Shown here: piece after piece, positions 49,508 to 58,103 of the stretch
Numbering within the stretch: the stretch's first letter is position 1
Layout of the letters: every line of letters starts with the position of its first letter
NCBI GenBank assembly: GCA_965213855.1
Contig: CBDCAA010000008.1
Coordinates: 310,001 to 374,000, forward strand
Direction of reading: 5' to 3'
Source: JBBROS01 sp965213855
GTDB lineage: Bacteria > Pseudomonadota > Alphaproteobacteria > Acetobacterales > Acetobacteraceae
DNA: 64,000 nt
Notes under the pieces: model-generated
The model's input: only the letters and a program-made list of their open reading frames with translations
Told to the model about the DNA's origin: nothing
Databases searched by the model: none
Translations under genes and position numbers: made by a program

Positions 49508-49992
49508 TGGCCGCGAATAAGCTCCGAATAGTCGATAGCGCTGCTCATTCGCCGCAGGACTTTCGCTTCACCGACCAAGATCGTTGCGATCACCTGATGT
49601 GGCGGGCGATTGGCCTTCGGGCCGTCCTGCATGTCACTCGAGTGGCCGGCATCGCAGCGACCAGTGAATTCCTTGCAGTCTATCAAGACGATTTGCGGTG
49701 GGCGTCTTGGGGCATCACGCGGTATGGCGGCCGTGTCTGTGTCTGCAGCTGCGCGACGGGCATCGACCTTGGCAACTTCGCAGCGCTTTCGACTGCCTTG
49801 GGGGCTGTAGCAAGCATGGAGGCCGCGCATCGGGAGGACAAAGTTTCCCGCATGCAACGACAGGCAACGGTAACGTGGCTGCCCCGATCTGTCATACCTG
49901 CTTCGTCCGGTGCGTCCAGCAAACGCTGTCGAGATCCGGTGCCCCTCGTCGCCTTCCCTACGCCACGGAGGAATCTAGCCGATGTCGGATGA
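49504..49992 (+). CDS. Hypothetical protein
   Basis: A 162-residue open frame starting with an ATGA overlap to the preceding ORF and running 11 bases into the mucR-like gene. The central part (YQDDLRWASWGITRYGGRVCVCSCATGIDLGNFAALSTALGAVASMEAAHRE) looks protein-like, while the last 50 residues are basic and low in character. I recognise no family. It may form a small operon with its two neighbours. Confidence 0.4.
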   Translation: MMAANKLRIVDSAAHSPQDFRFTDQDRCDHLMWRAIGLRAVLHVTRVAGIAATSEFLAVYQDDLRWASWGITRYGGRVCVCSCATGIDLGNFAALSTALGAVASMEAAHREDKVSRMQRQATVTWLPRSVIPASSGASSKRCRDPVPLVAFPTPRRNLADVG

Positions 49993-50395
49993 CCTGCACG
50001 CCGATGTTCTTGGGCTGACCGCGAAGATCGTCGTCGCCCATTTTACCCGCAACAAGGTCGCAGCAGGTCGGATCGACCCGCTGATCCGAGCCGTCTATCA
50101 GTCGCTTGCCAATGCGAGCGAAGACCCACCACTCTCGAAACGGCCCGTACCGGCTGTGCCAGCAAAGAGGTCTATATTTCCCGACTTCCTCATATGTCTC
50201 GAAGATGGGAAGGAGTTCAAGGTCCTCAAAGGGCATCTCAGGAGCAAATACAATCTTTCTCCGGCCGAATATAGACTGAAATGGAACTTACCAGAGAATT
50301 ACCCGATGGTCGCGCCGAACTACTCCAAGCGTCGTTCCGATCTGGCCAGGACGATTGGCTTAAGACGCACCCGGACTGACGTCAGCGGGACCTAA
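49982..50395 (+). CDS. MucR/Ros-family transcriptional regulator
   Basis: A 137-residue Ros/MucR regulator. The N-terminal part has LTAKIVVAHFTRNKVAAGRIDPLIRAVYQSLA, the usual oligomerisation region. The zinc-finger-like region is LICLEDGKEFKVLKGHLRSKYNLSPAEYR, followed by KWNLPENYPMVAPNYSKRRSDLARTIGLRR. The family normally has a second His in the H-L-x-x-H-Y context; here it is Lys (HLRSKY). The zinc site is therefore altered, as in reported zinc-less Ros homologues. MucR proteins control exopolysaccharide and host- or stress-related genes in alphaproteobacteria. Confidence 0.88.
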   Translation: MSDDLHADVLGLTAKIVVAHFTRNKVAAGRIDPLIRAVYQSLANASEDPPLSKRPVPAVPAKRSIFPDFLICLEDGKEFKVLKGHLRSKYNLSPAEYRLKWNLPENYPMVAPNYSKRRSDLARTIGLRRTRTDVSGT

Positions 50396-50499
50396 ATCTC
50401 GTCTCGGCCAAGTTCGACAGCGTGATGGTAACAAGAATGTGGCGCTCCTGCTCGCGCGACACATGGGCGTTCTCGTCGCTGTCCTCCGCGACAAGACGG

Positions 50500-50736
50500 T
50501 TACGGGACGAGCGTCGGGCGACCGAGCGCGCGCGACCCATTCGTCATACCGCCGCCGGTGCTTGCCGTGATGCCGGTGTCGAGACCTGGCGTCTGCGTCG
50601 ACTGCGGGCGCTCTTGGACGCAACCGGCGAGCAGGGCGAGGCTCGCTGCAAGCAACAACCCGGCGATCGGCCTCAAGCCCCAGAGGGTCATCGGAGGAGC
50701 TGCGGCCGGTGTTTTTGCATGACGAATGGACATCAT
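50500..50736 (-). CDS. Small lipoprotein
   Basis: A 78-residue protein. After a basic N-terminus comes the hydrophobic core PIAGLLLAASLALLAGC, with a lipobox LAGC; acylation is expected at that Cys. The short mature part (VQERPQSTQTPGLDTGITASTGGG) is low complexity. GGAGG stands close to the ATG at 50736; the longer frame to 50862 lacks such support. A minus-strand TTTCCG element lies 112 bases upstream, so it may belong to the stress regulon. Function unknown. Confidence 0.7.
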   Translation of the reverse strand: MMSIRHAKTPAAAPPMTLWGLRPIAGLLLAASLALLAGCVQERPQSTQTPGLDTGITASTGGGMTNGSRALGRPTLVP

Positions 50737-50848
50737 ATTTCCTCCGGGAATCTCGGACAACACACGCGCACGACGACGACCGTACTCAGCAGCTGCCAGT
50801 CGCAATTGCGGCATGAACATGGGTTTTAAGCCAGGCCATCGGTAGGCT

Positions 50849-50861
50849 CGGAAAATACTCA
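50849..50861 (-). promoter_or_regulatory. TTTCCG element (site 9) upstream of the lipoprotein gene
   Basis: Minus-strand TGAGTATTTTCCG followed by AGCCTACCGA. The 13-mer is identical to site 1 and the flank matches the gadB and BON sites (CCT-A/G-CCG). Confidence 0.6.
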
Positions 50862-51078
50862 CTCGCTATCGCTGATCCTTGTTGTCGGATCATTTCGCCC
50901 GTGGCGCAGGGGATCACCGACCCGGGCTCCGTGATGACGTGGCCCTGTCTTCTCTCCGATCACCATGGGAGCCCGCTATCGCCTTGCTGTGCACTCGTCC
51001 GTCCTCGGACGAATGCGAGGCTCTGGATGGTTCCTTGGCAAGGATTGACAAAGGCCGTGATAGCCCAACAATCCGGCG

Positions 51079-51297
51079 GTGGCCCTGAACGTCAAGACAC
51101 GCAACGTATCGCTCACCCCCGAGAACGAGGCGTTCATCACCGAACGGGTCGCCTCCGGGCGCTTCGGCAGCGCAAGCGAGGTCGTCCGGGCAGCGTTACG
51201 TCTGCTGGAGGATGATGAGCGGCGCCGAGCAGGGTCCGATGCGCGGCCCGTGCCGTGGAGCCAGGCCAGCCACCCTCCCAATCCCGTTCGGGGCTGA
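51079..51297 (+). CDS. Orphan ParD-like antitoxin
   Basis: A 72-residue ribbon-helix-helix protein: LNVKTRNVSLTPENEAFITERVASGRFGSASEVVRAALRLLEDDE is a complete ParD/CopG-type N-terminal and helical region. The last ~20 residues (ARPVPWSQASHPPNPVRG) do not look like the toxin-binding tail. It starts with GTG. No ParE-type toxin follows; instead a large kinase gene begins four bases after the stop. It is probably a solitary remnant antitoxin or a repurposed DNA-binding protein. Confidence 0.7.
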   Translation: MALNVKTRNVSLTPENEAFITERVASGRFGSASEVVRAALRLLEDDERRRAGSDARPVPWSQASHPPNPVRG

Positions 51298-51301
51298 CCC
51301 T

Positions 51302-54300
51302 ATGCAGATTGCAGCGATCGGCGCCTCTGCTGGCGGGATAGAAGCGTTCCGCCAGTTCTTCGAGAGCATGTCGGCAGACAGCGGCTTAGGCTTCGTCGTC
51401 GTGTTGCACCTATCCGCCGACCGCAAGAGCCAGCTGGCCGAGATCATCGCGCGCTGGACCGCGATGCCGGTGGCGGAGGCGGCGGACCAGGATCATGTCG
51501 AACCGAACCAGGTCTACGTGATCCCGCCCGGCTGCAGCGCGACGTTTCAGAAGGGACGGCTGCATCTGCGGCCCCTGGCGCCCAACGTCCCGCGCGAGGC
51601 GGCACCGATCGACGAGTTCTTCGACAGCCTCGCCACCGACCTAGGCGAGGACGCCATCGGCATTGTCCTCTCCGGAACCGGACATGACGGGGCGCTCGGC
51701 CTCAAGGCGATCAAGGCTCGCGGCGGCATGACCCTGGCCCAGGGTAGCAACGGCACCGCGCCGCAGCACGACGGCATGCCCCACAGCGCCATTGCAACCG
51801 GAGCGGTGGACATGATTGTCCCCGTTGAGGACATGCCTCGGGTGCTGCTGGCCGCCCAGGCCGCGCGACACGCACCCCAGGCGGCAGCGTCGGCCCAGCA
51901 GACCGACGCGGCACGGCTCAGCATCTGCGACATCCTGCGCGCGAGGCTGGGCCACGATTTCAGCCAGTATAAAGACAAGACGTTCCTCCGCCGGGTGCAA
52001 CGGCGCATGCAGGTGCTGGGCATTGCGGAGCTGCCCGCCTATGTCGCCCGCCTGGAGAAGGACCGCGGGGAGGCGATGCTGCTGTTCCGCGATCTGCTGA
52101 TCGGCGTGACGACCTTCTTTCGGGACGCCGGTGCGTTCGAGGCCGTGCAGTCTGTGGTCCTACCCCGGCTCTTCAATGGCAAGACCGCCCTCGACCATGT
52201 CCGCGTCTGGGTGCCTGGCTGCGCGACCGGTGAGGAGGCCTATTCGATGGCCATCCTGCTGCGGGAGCACATGGACGGGCTGACCGACCCACCCAAGGTG
52301 CAGGTGTTCGCCACCGACATCGACGAGCTAGCCGTCGCGACCGCCCGCGCCGGGCGCTATCCGGCCACTCTTCTCGACGGCCTGTCGCCGAAGCGGCGGG
52401 AGCGCTTCTTCAGCCGCCACGAGAACAGCTACGTCGTGACGAAGGAGGTGCGCGATCTCTGCACCTTCTCGGCCCACAGCCTCGTGCGTGACCCGCCATT
52501 CAGCCGCATGAACCTGGTGTCCTGCCGCAACCTGCTGATCTACATGGACGTCGACCTGCAAGCGACGGTCATCCCCTCGTTCCACTACTCGCTGCTGCCC
52601 GGTGGCGTGCTGCTGCTCGGCAGCGCCGAAAGCGTCGCGCGGCATGAAGGGCTGTTCGCGCCGCTGGAGAAGGAGCACCGCATCTTCCTGCGGCGGGATG
52701 GGCCAAGCCCCCCGATCAGTGTTCGACGGCAGACGAACGGGTCCGCGTCGCCCAGCCCGCCAGCAACAGCGGCGCGGGAGGGCCGGACCAATTGGGCGCG
52801 ATCGCTGGCGGCTGCCAACAGCCGGGTGCTGGAGCGGTTCTCGGCACCCTTCGTGATCGTGACCGAGGACGGCAGCGTCGTCCACTACTCAAGCCATGTT
52901 GGCGACATGCTACAGCCGGCGCTCGGGCCACCCAGCCGCAGCGTCTTCGACATGGCCCGACTTGGCCTGCGCCATGGGCTGCGCACCGCCCTGCGCGCTG
53001 CGATCGAGACCGGGCGCGGCGCGGAGCAGGCTGTCCAGCTCGATGGGGACGGCGGTGGCGTGGAGACGGTCACGCTGGTGGTGGAGCCACTGCCGGGGCA
53101 AGAGCCGAACCGGTTCTACCTGATCGTGTTCAAAGGCGCCGACGGCAAGGTCGGGCCTGCGCAAATCAGTCCTGCTTCGAAGGGTTTAGCCTCGGAGCTG
53201 GACCGCGAGCTGCGCGACACCCGGGAGCAGTTGCAGTTGCTCAACGAGGAGCACGAGACCGCCTTGGAGGAGCTGCGCAGCTCGAACGAGGAGCTGCACT
53301 CCGTCAACGAGGAGCTGCAGTCCAGCAACGAGGAACTCGAGACCTCGAAGGAGGAGATCCAGTCCGTCAATGAGGAGCTGCACACCGTCAACGCCCAGCT
53401 CTCCAGCAAGGTCGACGAACTGGACCGGGCCAACAGCGATCTGCGCAACCTATTCGAGAGCACTCGCGTCGCCACGGTCTTCCTCGACCAGCACCTGATC
53501 ATACGCGCGTTCACGCCCGAGGTGGCCGGAATCTACAACCTTATCCCGAGCGACCGCGGCCGCCCGCTGACCGACATCGTGAGCCGGTTGGACTATGACG
53601 GGCTGCGCGAGGACGTGCTCCAGGTCCTGCACTCGCTGGAGCCGCTGGAGCGGCGGGTGTCGCGCGAGGACGGCACCGCGCATTACCTGCTGCGCGTGCT
53701 GCCTTACCGGACGCCGGACAGCAAGGTGGATGGGTCGCTGGTGACGTTCGTGGACGTGACCCGGATCGTGCAAGCCGAGCAGCACCAGCGGCTGCTGGTG
53801 GATGAGTTGAACCACCGGGTCAAGAACATGCTTGCGGTGGTGATCTCGCTGGCGACGCAAACCCTGAAGCGGGCCGGCACGCTGGAGGAGTTCTCCGGTG
53901 TGTTCCTTGGCCGGGTCCACGCGCTGACGGCGGCCTACGCTCTGCTCAGCCGCGAGAGCTGGTCCAGCGTATCGTTGCAGGAGATCGTGGCCGAGGAGCT
54001 GAGGCCGTTCATGGCGAGCGACCGCATCAACATCCGGATTGCCGGGCCTGCCGTGCCGCTCGACCCTCGCGGCGCGCTTGCGCTCGGCATGGCGATCCAC
54101 GAGCTGGCGACGAACGCGGCCAAGTATGGCGCGTTGTCGGTGTCAGAGGGGGATGTCGCCGTGACGTGGGCCGTGGAGCGCAAAGGAGATGAAGGCAGCC
54201 TCGTTCTGGACTGGGTCGAGCAGAACGGACCGCCTGTCACGCCCCCTGACAAACGGGGCTTCGGCACCGTGCTGATCGAACGTGGCCTTGCGCACGACCT

Positions 54301-54412
54301 GTTCGGAGAAGCAAACGTGCAGTTCTTGCCGGAGGGGGTGCGGGCAACCCTCCGTGCCCCGCTGCGCAGCGAGACAGCCGGTCAGCCCAAACCATCTGCA
54401 CCCGTGCCGTGA
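51302..54412 (+). CDS. CheB-CheR-PAS-HWE histidine kinase
   Basis: A 1036-residue soluble signalling protein. CheB-like domain: IAAIGASAGGIEAF with Ser9, VVVLHLSADRKSQL, SGTGHDGALG. CheR methyltransferase: VWVPGCATGEEAYSMAI, FSRMNLVSCRNLLIY. Then come a PAS-like part, a long N-E-E-L coiled coil (about 635-715) and a PAS domain (VATVFLDQHLIIRAFTPEVAGIYNLI). The C-terminal kinase is of the HWE/HisKA_2 class, with His838 in VDELNHRVKNMLAVV, N-box AIHELATNAAKYGALS and GFGTVLIERGLAHDLFG. An earlier in-frame start (51212) overlaps the ParD-like gene. Its stop overlaps the receiver gene, its likely phospho-partner. Confidence 0.93.
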   Translation: MQIAAIGASAGGIEAFRQFFESMSADSGLGFVVVLHLSADRKSQLAEIIARWTAMPVAEAADQDHVEPNQVYVIPPGCSATFQKGRLHLRPLAPNVPREAAPIDEFFDSLATDLGEDAIGIVLSGTGHDGALGLKAIKARGGMTLAQGSNGTAPQHDGMPHSAIATGAVDMIVPVEDMPRVLLAAQAARHAPQAAASAQQTDAARLSICDILRARLGHDFSQYKDKTFLRRVQRRMQVLGIAELPAYVARLEKDRGEAMLLFRDLLIGVTTFFRDAGAFEAVQSVVLPRLFNGKTALDHVRVWVPGCATGEEAYSMAILLREHMDGLTDPPKVQVFATDIDELAVATARAGRYPATLLDGLSPKRRERFFSRHENSYVVTKEVRDLCTFSAHSLVRDPPFSRMNLVSCRNLLIYMDVDLQATVIPSFHYSLLPGGVLLLGSAESVARHEGLFAPLEKEHRIFLRRDGPSPPISVRRQTNGSASPSPPATAAREGRTNWARSLAAANSRVLERFSAPFVIVTEDGSVVHYSSHVGDMLQPALGPPSRSVFDMARLGLRHGLRTALRAAIETGRGAEQAVQLDGDGGGVETVTLVVEPLPGQEPNRFYLIVFKGADGKVGPAQISPASKGLASELDRELRDTREQLQLLNEEHETALEELRSSNEELHSVNEELQSSNEELETSKEEIQSVNEELHTVNAQLSSKVDELDRANSDLRNLFESTRVATVFLDQHLIIRAFTPEVAGIYNLIPSDRGRPLTDIVSRLDYDGLREDVLQVLHSLEPLERRVSREDGTAHYLLRVLPYRTPDSKVDGSLVTFVDVTRIVQAEQHQRLLVDELNHRVKNMLAVVISLATQTLKRAGTLEEFSGVFLGRVHALTAAYALLSRESWSSVSLQEIVAEELRPFMASDRINIRIAGPAVPLDPRGALALGMAIHELATNAAKYGALSVSEGDVAVTWAVERKGDEGSLVLDWVEQNGPPVTPPDKRGFGTVLIERGLAHDLFGEANVQFLPEGVRATLRAPLRSETAGQPKPSAPVP

Positions 54413-54789
54413 GACATCCCGAGCTGGCCGGCAAGCGCGTGCTGGTCGTCGAGGATGAGCTGTTGGTGGCGTTGCTGGTCGAAGACGTGTTGGCCGCAGC
54501 GGGCTGCATCGTTGTCGGGCCATTCTCCCGCTTGCCGGAGGCGCTGGCTGCCGCCCGGATCGAGCCGGTCGATGCCGCGCTACTGGACGTGAATATCGCG
54601 GGCGAGAGCGTGTTCCCGGTCGCGCACGTGCTGGACGAGCGGGGCGTGCCCTTTCTGTTCGTGACGGGCTACGGGCAGGCAGCCTTGCCGAAGGATCGCC
54701 CAAACTGGGTCGCCTGCACCAAGCCGTTCCACCCAGACCATCTGACCGACTGCCTCGCCCGGAGAATGAAACCAGGCGGTAACGGTTAA
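54409..54789 (+). CDS. Single-domain response regulator
   Basis: A 126-residue receiver domain without output. It has the acidic pair in VLVVEDELLVALLV, the phospho-acceptor Asp in AALLDVNIAGES, switch Thr in FLFVTGYGQ and Lys in CTKPFHPD. It resembles the small receivers usually paired with HWE kinases in alphaproteobacteria. The GTG start overlaps the kinase stop as GTGA, so the two are translationally coupled and presumably a cognate pair; the receiver may act as phosphate sink or shuttle. Confidence 0.92.
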   Translation: MRHPELAGKRVLVVEDELLVALLVEDVLAAAGCIVVGPFSRLPEALAAARIEPVDAALLDVNIAGESVFPVAHVLDERGVPFLFVTGYGQAALPKDRPNWVACTKPFHPDHLTDCLARRMKPGGNG

Positions 54790-54824
54790 GCGCCGCGTGT
54801 CGGTGCACTTCGATAGAGCGAGAT

Positions 54825-56153
54825 TCATCGCAAGACGGTCGTTGCGGATTGCTCGTCCCAGCGCCAGCACGGGCACGCTGCCGAGATGCAAACCCCGCCC
54901 AACCACCGATCCGGTGGCGACAATGACAGCCAATCGACGTCCCCGGCCAGCACCGCCCGACCCAGGTCCGTGATGGTGAGCCGCTCATCCGGCCACCGCC
55001 GATGCTTGCCCTCGAAGGCGCCTGTGAACACCGGCTCACTCGCCCTTTTCATACTATCCAATATGAACGACAGCATGATGTCGCCCAGCCAGGGCAGCGG
55101 CTCCCGCTCCCGCATCAACGCGGCGTAGATGTCACCAACGGTTTTCGGACCTTCCGCGAGCAACTGCATCACCAGCCGTTCGGTCAGGCTCAGCCCATCC
55201 CGCAGCCACGGCAGCTCCTGGCAGTGCCGCTGGATCGCCCCCGCCATCTGCTCGAGACCGGGTATGCCGGACCGCGCGGCGAGCGCCAGCGGAGTGGGGT
55301 CGTCGCGGCGCACGTTGGCCCAAAGGGCGCGTCCCGCCTCCAACTGCTGGGCGGACACCGGGGTCCGTTCGTCCCACAAGAGGCGAAGCGCCTCAAACGG
55401 CAGCTGTCCAAGGCCGATGAAGCGCGCATCACCGGGGAAGCGCTCGACCGAAATCAGGTCGAGACGGGCCGGCGCTACCGCCGCGAACTGCGCAAGGCAG
55501 CGCGCCAGAACCAACTGGTCGTAGCTGTCATGCTCAACCCAGATCACGACGCGCTCGTAACGCTGGGCGGCAGACTGCAGGCTTTCCTCGGCATAGCGGA
55601 GCCGTTCGGCGACCTGGCCAATGTCCTGTCCCGTTTCGGCACCATAGGCGCGCACCAGAAAGGCGGCACGGTGCGTCAGCCAGGTGTCGTCCGCCAGGAC
55701 GGGTCCTTGGCAAAGCGCATCCGAGTACTCCAGGACGTCTCCCGAGAACCCGGCTTGCTTGAGAAGGGTCGTCAGGTCGGACCCGCACCGTATGTGCAAC
55801 GTCCTGGCGTCGCCATCCGGGCTTTCAGCACCGGCCGTGATACGGTCGCGAGCCTGCTGCATCGCTTGGATATGCACCTTCAGCTTCGGCCAGCTCGGAA
55901 ACCTGAGTTCGCGGGCGATCACCAACTGCGCCTCGCTCAAGCGGGCGAGACGCCCCGGCTCCGCTGACGGATCGAGCTCGATCCCGTCAGGATGATGCTT
56001 GCGGAACCTGGAAAGCGCGTCGGCATCGCCCGCGCGCAACTCCTTCAGCAGATCCTTGGCGCGCTTTCGCTGCCGTTCGAGGTTCAGCCGGAACGGCGAA
56101 CCTCCGATTGGACCGATCGCAGCGGAACGTGTTTGTGCCGGATGATCGGTCAC
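54825..56153 (-). CDS. DUF1835-domain protein
   Basis: A 442-residue protein. The N-terminal ~85 residues (RQRKRAKDLLKELRAGDADALSRFRKHHP) are an alpha-helical module often seen ahead of DUF1835. The DUF1835 region follows: LHIRCGSDLTTLLKQAGFSGDVLEYSDALCQGPV, then VVIWVEHDSYDQLVLARCLAQFA and GLGQLPFEALRLLWDERTPVS. Its function is not established. I take the GTG at 56153, seven bases after AGGAA, rather than the ATG at 56225. It is convergent with the receiver gene. Confidence 0.85.
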   Translation of the reverse strand: MTDHPAQTRSAAIGPIGGSPFRLNLERQRKRAKDLLKELRAGDADALSRFRKHHPDGIELDPSAEPGRLARLSEAQLVIARELRFPSWPKLKVHIQAMQQARDRITAGAESPDGDARTLHIRCGSDLTTLLKQAGFSGDVLEYSDALCQGPVLADDTWLTHRAAFLVRAYGAETGQDIGQVAERLRYAEESLQSAAQRYERVVIWVEHDSYDQLVLARCLAQFAAVAPARLDLISVERFPGDARFIGLGQLPFEALRLLWDERTPVSAQQLEAGRALWANVRRDDPTPLALAARSGIPGLEQMAGAIQRHCQELPWLRDGLSLTERLVMQLLAEGPKTVGDIYAALMREREPLPWLGDIMLSFILDSMKRASEPVFTGAFEGKHRRWPDERLTITDLGRAVLAGDVDWLSLSPPDRWLGGVCISAACPCWRWDEQSATTVLR

Positions 56154-56624
56154 GACGGATTCCTTTCCCTCCGTCTGTGTCCGCCTGCCAGACAGGAAAG
56201 GGTGAGCGGTGCTCGACCGGATCACTGTTTTCTCGTCGCGGGCGCTGCCCTCTCCGCGGACACGGAGGCTCCGACCGAGCCTGCCTTACGCTAACAGCCC
56301 CTTGTTCAGTGACACAAGGGAGGCTTGCTACCCTGTCCATCAACGAAGGCTGGCGGGGCGATCGGCTGCTGATCGTACATTCGCACGTCCACACCCCGGT
56401 TGCTCGCTCGACTGCGGAGTGCGTCAGGGACGACGATCGGCAACGTCGAACGATGCCAGCTTAAAAGCCCGCCGCCGCAATGTCCGCTTTCGGAGCGGTC
56501 CTCACGTGATCGAGCCGCGCTTGCGGCATGCGTTCATGGGCTGGTCGCGATCGCAGGGCTGACACGTGGCGCCTGTCGCCACGTTGCGCTCGTCACCTGG
56601 GTTTGGGGAGCACCGGGCGCGGCG
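56154..56624. other. Gap with no recognised feature
   Basis: About 470 bases between two minus-strand genes. The part nearest the DUF1835 gene would hold its promoter. Open frames on both strands are short and basic with no family resemblance, and no repeat or hairpin stands out. Confidence 0.45.
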
Positions 56625-57656
56625 TCAGGCCTGTGCCCGGAGGACCTGTGCAATCAGTGCGATCTCATCGAACATCCGCCATTCGCGTATGATCTTCCCG
56701 CGGCGGAACTCGAAGTGCGACGAGCCGAGGATCGCAACGGGCGCCTTGTTTGTGGGCCCGTAGACCGGGACGCCCGAGTACGTGCCGCGCATCAGCCAGA
56801 TCGCGGCGACGCGAAGCCCGAGGTCGGGCGACCAGTGCGTGGCGAAGTCGCGGATCGTCACATGCCCATCCGGCACCACCGCCAGCAAGTCTATGAGTTC
56901 GTTCTGGTAGCAAGCGATGCCCATGGCGCGGCGCATCCGCACACTGACCACGGCGATGGTGTCGGCGCAGAACCGCGTCACCTCGTCCAGGTATCGCTGG
57001 TTCCAGACCCGGTCGAACATCTCCGCCACCGCCCGGCATTCCTCGTCGTTTCGGGCTGGGCGCTCGCCGGACATGCCGACGCGCACCGGGTCGGCAAACG
57101 AGCCGGCGAATGCCCCCGCCTCACCGTCGCCCATCGCTTCGCCCAGCACGGGGGAGGCGCGGGCGAGCTGCGCGGCGACCGCGAACGGGTCCAGGCCCAA
57201 ATCCTGCAGCACGGCGAACTCGTCGCGCATCACCCACTCCTCCACCACCTTGCCACCCCGCACCAGGCAGTGCGCGGTGCCGCGGTTGACCCACTGCTTT
57301 CCCGTCGGCGGGCCATAGGTCCAGAAGCCGTTGTGAGTGGCGGTGTTCAGCACGCGGTGGCTACTGACAAAGCCATCGCTCCCCCGCTGCTCCCAGACGA
57401 CATCGTCATGCCCGCCGCCGCGGTTGTGGAAAGCGGACATGCGCTGGATCGAATTGCGCATGACGTGATCGAACCCGTAGGTCTCGCCGTAGGCGGTGTG
57501 CACCTTCACCTGCGGTGCGTAGTGGTCGCGGAGGTGACCGAGGCCGCGGCTGATCCAGATCTTGTCGGTCCAGCTCGTGATGTAGTCACGCGGGTCGGCA
57601 TAAGGGGCGTAGGCGGCCGGGTCGATGCCGTCCAGCTGTTCGGCGCGAGTGGTCAT
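56625..57656 (-). CDS. Tandem SnoaL-like protein
   Basis: A 343-residue protein made of two NTF2/SnoaL-like domains, about 20-165 (IWISRGLGHLRDHYAPQVKVHTAYGETYG, KWVNRGTAHCLVRGGKVVEEWVMRDEFAVLQDLGLDP as a broken pattern) and 200-340 (MFDRVWNQRYLDEVTRFCADTIAVVS, RGKIIREWRMFDEIALIAQVL). Such tandem proteins are annotated as ester cyclases or polyketide-cyclase-like; their reactions are mostly unknown. The ATG at 57656 has AGGAG five bases upstream. It is in a minus-strand group with a DUF5519 protein and an NAD-dependent epimerase. Confidence 0.8.
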   Translation of the reverse strand: MTTRAEQLDGIDPAAYAPYADPRDYITSWTDKIWISRGLGHLRDHYAPQVKVHTAYGETYGFDHVMRNSIQRMSAFHNRGGGHDDVVWEQRGSDGFVSSHRVLNTATHNGFWTYGPPTGKQWVNRGTAHCLVRGGKVVEEWVMRDEFAVLQDLGLDPFAVAAQLARASPVLGEAMGDGEAGAFAGSFADPVRVGMSGERPARNDEECRAVAEMFDRVWNQRYLDEVTRFCADTIAVVSVRMRRAMGIACYQNELIDLLAVVPDGHVTIRDFATHWSPDLGLRVAAIWLMRGTYSGVPVYGPTNKAPVAILGSSHFEFRRGKIIREWRMFDEIALIAQVLRAQA

Positions 57657-57683
57657 GGACACTCCTGACGATCTTCGGTCCGA

Positions 57684-58103
57684 TTAGGCCCGCGTTCCGT
57701 CCGGTCCGCCGCAAGGTGGCCGAAGCAGGTCATAGTTGCGCCGGAAGAGCGACACGGCGGCGGCAACGCCGAGTTGGCTGACGGACGCCATGGTCCATCC
57801 CTGGGCGTAGGGGAAGGGTCGCCCAAGTCCTTCGGCCACCAGCTTCGCCCCGAGCTCGCGTGTGGTGGCGAGGTGGATAGAACCGTCGAGGTGGATGTGG
57901 CCGAGTTCATCCTGACCGACGTAGAAGTCGATCCCGTCGACCCGGTCTTTGTCGCAGAGATGCCAGTGCGTCGTGGATTGAACCTCGGGCCAGGAAGCGA
58001 CCGCCTCTGCGACAACCCGGAGCGGTCCGTCGAGTTCGGGGGGCGGGGCAAGCCGGCCCTTGGCTTCGCGCGGAAGGGTGGAAAGAGCTTTGCTGGTCAT
58101 CAT
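57684..58103 (-). CDS. Luciferase-domain (DUF5519) protein
   Basis: A 139-residue protein. The core WPEVQSTTHWHLCDKDRVDGIDFYVGQDELGHIHLDGSIHLA and LVAEGLGRPFPYAQGWTMASV matches the small domain labelled luciferase/DUF5519 in many bacteria; its role is unknown and it is not a bacterial luciferase subunit. Its start overlaps the epimerase stop as ATGA, so the two are coupled. Confidence 0.75.
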   Translation of the reverse strand: MMTSKALSTLPREAKGRLAPPPELDGPLRVVAEAVASWPEVQSTTHWHLCDKDRVDGIDFYVGQDELGHIHLDGSIHLATTRELGAKLVAEGLGRPFPYAQGWTMASVSQLGVAAAVSLFRRNYDLLRPPCGGPDGTRA

